From Monosiga brevicollis MX1 (lineage: Eukaryota > Opisthokonta > Choanoflagellata > Craspedida > Salpingoecidae): a DNA stretch of 50,844 bases. The stretch is taken from NCBI RefSeq assembly GCF_000002865.3, contig NW_001865042.1, positions 102,370-153,213 on the forward strand, written 5' to 3'. The position numbers and the translations under genes are program-made. Shown in pieces: positions 44,522-50,844 of the stretch (within the stretch, counting starts at the first letter, position 1; every line of letters begins with the position of its first letter). The notes below the pieces were generated by a model. It was not told the origin of the DNA. It did not search any database and was given only the letters and a program-made list of their open reading frames with translations.

Positions 44522-45736
44522 TCACTGGACCGTATCGTAGCCACTACGCTTGTGTGAGGAGCCATAACGCAAGTAGGCGAAAAAGCCAAGGAGAACAACG
44601 AAAAGACCACCCATGACACCGCCTGCTACGGCCCCAGCGTAGCGTTTGGAGCTGTGCTTGTTCGAGGCGGGAACGCACTCTGGCACTTGTGAATGGGGCA
44701 CAAACTGTAGAGTACCACCCTGTGGTGGATGCTCGCAGGACGAGGCCGTCCCGGTGATGTGCTCAGTGCAATTTTGACATGCCCCGCCCACCAGTTGACA
44801 GTGGCGCTTCAAGACATAGGTGCCAGCTGTACCAATGTAGCTCAACTGGTATGCAGAGCCATCAGAGGATTTTCTGCACGTGTCATCGGGTGAGCCGAGA
44901 TTGGTGATGTTGCTGTTGGATGCCGAGCTGCAGGTGTTGGAGGTTGGGAAATTGACCGCGAACACGCTTGAGAGGTCGGATTGTGTCTGATTGGTAGCGG
45001 GCGAGGCACAGATCTGACTGGAGTTGGTGAAGAGGAAAGAAAGCTGCTCGCCCGTGCTGATAGGGATGCAGGTTTTGTAGTTGACGTTGCTCTCGTCCAG
45101 GTCGCAATTGTTGCAATGATGATCAACGCAGTAGAAGCGAGCGATGACCAGTCTTTGGTGGGCGGGGTCCAAAGCCAGCTGATAGTAATGGCCAGTCGCG
45201 CTGAGTCGGCACGAGGTGTTGGTTTCCGCCACACTAGCCACGATCGCGGCTTGATCCAGCCCCACGCCAATGCTACAATCACGACTTGGAAAGATGTGCA
45301 CGTAAGCCTGTCGACGAGCAGGGTCTGGCTTTGGTGTTGGTGCCACCGTCGTCGTCGTTGTCACATCCGGGGTTGTCGTCGTCACATTCGGGCTTGTCGT
45401 CGTCACATTGTTGTGCGCTGTGGTGGTCGTCGTTGCCTCTGAGGTTGTCGTCGTTGCCTCTGAGGTTGTCGTTTGGCCCGTCGAGGTAGCCGTTGTACCA
45501 TTCTCGTGCCCTGTGGTCGTGGTCGTCGCCACTGTCGTCGTCGTGTTCGGTTCAACCGTGCTGATCGTCACCGTGGCGGTGGTTGACGTTGACACGTTTG
45601 AAGAAGCCGCCACGGCCGCCCCCGTGGGCTCGATCTTTCCAACCGCTAACCCAGCAGCCGAAGCAAGCACACCATACAGCATGAGCGCCACCCATATCCA
45701 ACGAGTCGACCATCTCGTCCTGCTTGCCACTGCCAT
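44522..45736 (-). CDS. Type I membrane protein with mucin-like Thr-rich region, intronless
   Basis: 404 residues from the first true ATG, which sits directly before a basic-then-hydrophobic signal peptide (RWSTRWIWVALMLYGVLASAAG). A Thr-rich stretch (about 40-130) with TTTT/TSEATT units should be heavily O-glycosylated. It is followed by two similar Cys-containing segments (about 145-260 and 265-350), each with CXXC-like pairs such as HCNNC and ACQNC and many N-X-S/T sites. One membrane span (GAVAGGVMGGLFVVLLGFFAYL) precedes a short tail ending YDTVQ, a candidate phosphotyrosine or PDZ-type terminus. I do not recognise the Cys-rich modules. The two may be copies of one domain. A cell-surface or coat protein is the plain reading. 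Confidence 0.8.
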   Translation of the reverse strand: MAVASRTRWSTRWIWVALMLYGVLASAAGLAVGKIEPTGAAVAASSNVSTSTTATVTISTVEPNTTTTVATTTTTGHENGTTATSTGQTTTSEATTTTSEATTTTTAHNNVTTTSPNVTTTTPDVTTTTTVAPTPKPDPARRQAYVHIFPSRDCSIGVGLDQAAIVASVAETNTSCRLSATGHYYQLALDPAHQRLVIARFYCVDHHCNNCDLDESNVNYKTCIPISTGEQLSFLFTNSSQICASPATNQTQSDLSSVFAVNFPTSNTCSSASNSNITNLGSPDDTCRKSSDGSAYQLSYIGTAGTYVLKRHCQLVGGACQNCTEHITGTASSCEHPPQGGTLQFVPHSQVPECVPASNKHSSKRYAGAVAGGVMGGLFVVLLGFFAYLRYGSSHKRSGYDTVQ

Positions 45737-46546
45737 CGTGCCGGTGTTCAATGTGATTCGAGCGTGCCGCGTATTGCAAATTGGCTGGCCTTGCAGAGAG
45801 CTGCTCAAAAATGACTGCAACCTGAAGAGATTTGTCCAGAAGGGAAGCTGAAGTCAGAGATGCTTTTAAAGTCGTAGCTTTTTCCTTAGTAAAACTGTAG
45901 GCTGAAGCAGAGATGTGAACGAGACATCCCTTTCCATCAGAGACACCTTTAAACCCATGGTTGTCGGTCAGAGATCTTGCAGGAGAACCTCTTCTTCAAA
46001 TACCACAACAACACGACACGAATGTCAGATGAAATAATTGGTTATCGTCACTGTTTTACTTCACCGCCCTCCTGGCGACGACAGGACCAGCTCGGCGCAG
46101 TCAGCGCAGCTCGGCCCTTATCGGCTCAGCTCGGCTCGGATCGGATTGTTTGGGCTTTGAAATCAGCCCAATCTCGGCAAGCTGTTGAACCAGCAACGCA
46201 TCGACCACGTATGTACTACACACATAAATTTTCCTGCCTTTTTTTTTATTTGCATGATCGGAATGATGATGCTGAGGTTTGTTGCTCACCGCCGACGCCG
46301 CATGGATGGGTAGCTGCACGCAATATGCCCAAGCGGTAGGAGACGTTCACCAGCATTACAGGCTAGAGCTGGATGATTGGAGCCCCTTCAGCAAGAGAAG
46401 CATCCCTCATCAAGCCTGACCCGGTCATTATTTATGACGTGATTCTCCCCATCACGGCCATGGCTTCTTCCCTGCGAGACCGGTCTGTGCCATGTCGCTG
46501 CTCGATTGCATGAAAATTACGGCACGCTTCCTTGGGCCTTACGGAT
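45737..46546. other. 810-bp divergent spacer
   Basis: Promoter region shared by the Thr-rich protein and the coiled-coil gene. Repeated CAGAGAT-like words occur at about 45855-45975 and GCTCGGC/CAGCTCGG words at 46088-46145. No gene is seen. Confidence 0.45.
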
Positions 46547-47945
46547 ATGCATCCCTCTAGCTGTGCACTTGCGCTGGACAATATTGGTCAGGAACTGGCA
46601 ACGCTGCAGCGCGAAAATGGCGAGCTCGACCATCGACTCAGGGAACTCGAAGATGCCCTTCAAACCTTGCCCGTCTCTGCTCTCTTAGATCCCAAAGAGG
46701 TACGACTTGAGCCTGTGTGCGTGTGTGTGCGTGCGTGTGTGTTTTTTATGGTTTTTTTTTTTATTTTTTCTCGCTTTCCAGTCGTTGTTGCTAAACTCAA
46801 GCCGTAACGCTGATGCACACCTCAATGCGTCTGGGCCTCCAACCGTTTGCTGCTGATATTTGGCGTGCAGGTGTATGCGTTGACCAAAGAAGAGCTAGTA
46901 CAGGCTCACTTGCGCCTGCGCCAGCGCCGGCGACTCGAAGAGCTGGCCAACGCCGAACTGCAGACGCGACTCACCCACGCCCAAAACATGCTCATCGAGC
47001 AGAACGAGGCAGAGAAGCGCCTGCTCGAGCTGCAGCATGCCCACCTGGCCCAGCAACAGTTCCAGGCATCCGTCTTGACAAGCATTGAAGAAGGGAGCAT
47101 CTACAAGCAAGCTTGTCGCATGCAGGAAAAGGCAATTGAGAGCCTTGAAACCCTGTTAGATCGCCTTCGTGCGGTAAGTGCCGTCATTTTGGTCTCTTTG
47201 TCCCACCGGGCACCAGGTCGAGTTGTGTCTTGTTGTGGGTGATTCTTGTTTCGCATTCAATTTTGCATGTTGGTGGTGTTGGTTTCCTTGACCTTTTGAA
47301 CGTCTGATGGCACGACATACAACGTAGGATATGGCCTTGCGACTGCAATCTGATGTTCCAAGTCCGCTCTTTGAGCGTCTCGAAGAAGAGTTGGCCAAAG
47401 TGGAGCGCGTTGTGCGAGTAACCGCACCAGCAACAGGGTCTTCACCTAGTTCAGCTGAATCAAAGCTCAAGCTCAACGCACAGGAAGAGCTGCAGGGCCG
47501 TACCCAAGAGATGCATCGACTGCAGCAGGAACACCGTGCCCTCCAACAATCCTTACAAGTGCTCTATGAGCAGGCGGACAGCGGCCAGGACCCTGCAGAA
47601 CAAGTGCTCCGGTTGCAGTCCGAGGTAGCCGCTCTCGAGTCTGAGCTTACGGCAATGGCCCAACAATTTGCAGACGAGGAGCTGGAACTCGAGATTCAGT
47701 TGATGGAGGCCCAACTTGAAAGTGAGGCCTCGGCCATCGACATATCATCTCTCCCCACGACTGAGGCCCACGCCCATCTAGCGCTGGGAGCGGCCGCCCC
47801 TTGGCTGGAGCAACCTGCGCCTCGAAAACCCTCCCTTTCAAAACCAGGTATGACTGCTGTGTGCATATTCAAGGCCCGGACTCCGTCAAAAAGAGGCGTA
47901 AAAACCATGAGCATCAATCGGCGCTATGTCATTGCCCAAGCCTGA
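46547..47945 (+). CDS. Coiled-coil protein, 3 exons, 3' end uncertain
   Basis: Exons 46547-46699, 46871-47173 and 47328-47945, phase 0, about 357 residues. Almost the whole protein is heptad-like and rich in Leu, Glu and Gln: LDNIGQELATLQRENGELDH, then LRLRQRRRLEELANAELQTR, and a long C-terminal coil around EMHRLQQEHRALQQSLQVLY. The family is not recognised; centrosomal or trafficking tethers look like this, but so do many others. The last exon may end at a GGTATGA donor at 47847 and splice to sequence after about 47872, where a KKRRK basic patch is open to about 48180. The stop at 47945 is the simpler reading. Confidence 0.65.
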
Positions 47946-48458
47946 ATCTTTGGCGCTCACCTGCCTCACTAAAACCCATGGCATTATTGTCTGCGCTCCA
48001 TAGTGTCACCCCGTCACGAGCGCACGGGTGCCGCTCGTCGGCCCACCTCGGGCGTTCGCCTTCAACCCTTATAGACGAGTGGCACAAGCAGCTCGCTACA
48101 TTCATTCCATTCACCTGCCAGGCCAAGCCGAGGTGCTTGAGTCATTCACGACTTGCAATGCATTTCCATCTTACACCGTAACCTGTCTCCGAGTCCCACC
48201 TCCCATAGAGACTTGCTCTTCTTGACATGCATCTGAAGAAATATTATCATAATCGGATATGATCCAGCGCGACGTCATGATTCTTTGGTCCTTCAAACAC
48301 TCTCTAACTCTCTCTCTCTCAAACTCTTTCTCTCTCAACTAACTCCTCTCTCTCCCAAACTTTCTCTTTCTCTCTCTTTCTCACTCTCAAACTCGCTTAC
48401 ATTCTCTCTCTCAAAAACCTCTCTCTCAAACTTTCTCTCTCAAACTCTCTCTCTCTCA

Positions 48459-48495
<37 letters not shown>

Positions 48496-49127
48496 TCATT
48501 TCATTTCGTTGTGTGCCTGGTTGTGCCCTGCTACATTTGCAAAAGGACGGGGACGGCTCTTTTGCGCCGACTGGCCGATTAGCCCGCCACTGAGCGTAGC
48601 TGGCTAAACTGGAACGATTTGACCTTGGATGGCAGGTTGGAGAGTATATCCAAGCAAGCCTTTTGCACTGGTGCCAAGAGGTGCAGCTTGCTCGTGGTGT
48701 TGTTTCGTTGTTTTCAACGCGCTGGAACGAACCCAACTCTTCGTGTGAGGGCGTGATCTTCGAGCACACGTCCACAGCCCCCGTGCTGGTGCCCGTGCTT
48801 GTGCCTCTGACGAGGTCTTGATGCCTTCTATGCAAGCCTCGACTTGTTTGTTTGTTGGACTAGCACCCGCTTAGTCTTGCCCGTTGCCCTCTTTCCCTCT
48901 CCTCGATAACTCCCTTCTTTCACGCATGTGTGCTGCCCTCTTCTTCTTCTTGTCGCCCAATGTTGTAGCTGACACATCCTGGCACATCCTATTCGACGCA
49001 TCATGTCGTGAACCGACCCGTGCCTTTCCACGCCCTGGCCTCTGTCTAAACGCAACACCAAAGATTTTTTTCAACGTTTTTTTTGGCTGGCGTGTCTGCT
49101 GACGATCCCATAACATTACTCGTCGAG
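47946..49127. repeat. 1.18-kb spacer with CT-rich satellite
   Basis: An imperfect (CT)n array with AAACT interruptions (CTCTCTCAAACT units) lies at about 48300-48492. Apart from a possible extra exon of the upstream coiled-coil gene before about 48180, I see no coding signal. Confidence 0.75.
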
Positions 49128-50448
49128 ATGCCGAAGATGTCCGAGCTCATCTTATTTTACATCACGTTTGCCACTTGCTGGGCCCTTGGTTCGTGCGCTG
49201 GCCGTCTTCGTCGTCCTCTCCATCAAAAACATGACTAGGTCAGCTGAGACTTGCCAAACTGACTTCACCCTGCTCACCTCCTGCGATAGGCGCCAACGCG
49301 CCTTTCACGTCCACACCTCAGACGAGCCCAGACACTGCAGCATCCACACAGTCTACGAGCACGACCTCAAGCTCCACGCATGTTGCTCCCACCAGCTCTA
49401 CAAGAATCATCACCGCCCCTGCCAACATTCGCGAAGCCTACCGCGTTCTTGACAACAGTGCAATTAACATGCGTGGTTCCTCCTACTACGTCAACTACAA
49501 TACTGTCTCGGTACGAGTACCCTACGTATCTCATGCCTGCCATCAAGGCCAAGCCAAAAGATACCCAAAACCCCTTTCTCCCGTCAACCAAAAACATTCA
49601 TGACAGACATCAACTGCGCCTCACTCGTCAGTACGGCCATGGTGGCGCCTGTGCGCTCTGCTGTAGGGCACCGTGGATGAATGCATGACGTCCTGCTTTG
49701 AGGACGACACATGCCTCTCTTTTGACTATGACAATTCAGATGGCGTCGGATGGATGCACCGGTTTGTGACCGCAAAGTTCAGTAAAACCTCATCTTTCTG
49801 GCACCTGGGCCAAGCCCTTCTGCCTCACATGCATGCGTTGCCTTCCTGTTAGAGTGCTCGCTCGTTGTGCCAGTGGGGCGGGCGCCTCGTTTCTGAATGG
49901 AACAAGCGATTCCACGCAGTTTTTTGAAAAACTTCCCGCATATTGGACAGGTATAGCTTTTGGCTTGCCGCACACCCCACACTCGCCATGCAAGTCGTGT
50001 TTGTTGAAACCATTGCCACAATGTTTGCCATGTCCAACCCGTCACTCCTGGACCTTCTCCCCGTCTTTGACAGATACGAATGCTTCGCAATGCGTTTTGC
50101 CGTCGGGAGGCTCTGCGGTCACAACCTCGACCTCCTCCTTGTCCGGCGCCGTCATTGTTCTGCTTACTCTTTTAGGCGCACTTTTAGGCTCCCTGTTGAT
50201 TGCTGTTGTCTTGATTTTCGGTGCCGAAACGTGGCGCTCGCACCTTCGACGTCAAGCTCAGCAAGAGCGTCGCGCTCAACGGTAAGCATGCCTGCTGTTG
50301 GCCGCATGCTTGTAAGCCCAGACTTGTCGTCATATTCATGGCTGCTGTATTTAGGGCGCTTCAAGCAGGCGTGCTGCCGGCTGAACGCCGTCACAGGGCT
50401 GCAGATCCTGCTGCGGTTGCACAAGTGCAGATGCAACCGTTGGCGTGA
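49128..50448 (+). CDS. Type I membrane protein with possible PAN/apple-like Cys module, 6 exons
   Basis: Exons: 49128-49188, 49290-49510, 49667-49761, 49853-49950, 50074-50281, 50355-50448; 258 residues with all phases consistent. Splicing the first two exons creates a clean signal peptide (MPKMSELILFYITFATCWAL, cleaved near GA). Next comes a Ser/Thr-rich stalk, then about 90 residues with GTVDECMTSCFEDDTCLSFD, which resembles the Cys spacing of PAN/apple domains (EC...C....C..F.Y). A second Ser/Thr stretch leads to one membrane span (GAVIVLLTLLGALLGSLLIA, about 170-195) and a 55-residue cytoplasmic tail rich in Arg, Gln and Ala. The domain name is tentative; surface display is well supported. 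Confidence 0.75.
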
Positions 50449-50844
50449 TGATCCCAGGGCTCACCTCATGGACTGTTTTCCCCAATCAATATCACCTTGC
50501 TCAGGCAGACGCTCTGAAGCATTTTCAAATGTGGTGGCCCATCACGCCATGGGCATTAAATTTTCCTCTCACCTGCCTTTTAACCTTTCTCCTTCTCGAG
50601 AGTGCCCGCTTTCATGATAATAATTATTGTTACTCTTTTCATCTGCCCGGGGTTCATTGCTGCGCCTCATTTCCGGCCATGGTCCCACTGACGCTTTTAT
50701 CTTCTCCTTCAAAGTCGATACCAACTCCGCTTGATGAGTTTCACTCATGTTTGCATGTGACCCATGGAGCATGTGACCGGCGCCACAATCCCAACCAGGA
50801 AGATCGAATTACTTGTCTTGAGTTTTAAAGGGAGCATGGTAGGA
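50449..50844. other. Downstream flank to the window end
   Basis: 396 bp after the last stop codon; A/T-rich around 50600-50640 as in a 3' region. No gene is seen. Confidence 0.5.

Noticed and set aside
45408-45851. Val-rich + strand frame
   Set aside because: Antisense of the Thr-rich region of the membrane protein on the minus strand.
1-50844. Transposable elements, CRISPR arrays, phage or plasmid features
   Set aside because: No transposase, reverse transcriptase, integrase, terminal repeats or regularly spaced repeat-spacer units were seen; the repeats are simple-sequence or coding tandem repeats.

Overview
This window is nuclear DNA from an intron-rich, gene-dense unicellular eukaryote. 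The gene set points to a choanoflagellate, probably of the Monosiga/Salpingoeca type. It contains animal-type signalling modules (two SH2 proteins with membrane spans and tyrosine-rich tails, a FERM protein with two SH3 domains) and close relatives of animal CLPB, POMGNT2, CHEK2, CHTF18, AVL9 and pecanex. Most genes are cut by many short GT-AG introns. Simple repeats are abundant and there is one 50-N assembly gap. No prokaryotic operons, ribosome-binding sites, CRISPR arrays, rRNA genes or convincing tRNA genes were found. I worked out exon boundaries by hand from splice dinucleotides, reading phase and remembered family sequences; no alignment was run.

Layout. 0.1-10 kb: an intronless UbiA-family prenyltransferase (+), an FAD monooxygenase (-), an 11-exon AVL9 homologue (-) and an unrecognised intronless 807-codon gene (-). 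10-19 kb: a 13-exon CLPB homologue (+), a 3-hydroxybutyrate-dehydrogenase-like SDR (+) and a 16-exon POMGNT2-like glycosyltransferase (-). 19-25 kb: two tandem paralogous genes for single-pass membrane SH2 proteins (-), separated by long repeat-bearing spacers. 25-36 kb: a secreted beta-helix protein of the pectate lyase superfamily (+), convergent with a CHEK2-type checkpoint kinase (-). The kinase gene is head-to-head with a CTF18-type clamp-loader gene (+), and the assembly gap lies in the 5' region of the clamp-loader gene. 36-44 kb: a pecanex homologue (-), divergent from a FERM-SH3-SH3 gene (+). 44-50.8 kb: an intronless Thr-rich type I membrane protein (-), a coiled-coil gene (+) and a secreted-then-anchored protein with a possible PAN/apple-like cysteine module (+).

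How the genes relate. Neighbours are mostly functionally unrelated, as usual in eukaryotes. The exceptions are the duplicated SH2 genes and the CHEK2/CHTF18 pair, both of which belong to the S-phase checkpoint. The points most worth following are the membrane-SH2 paralogues, the CHEK2/CHTF18 divergent pair with an apparent one-base deletion in the CHEK2 FHA exon, splice donors that lie inside or at the edge of simple repeats, two probable GC-AG introns, and the FERM-SH3-SH3 architecture.
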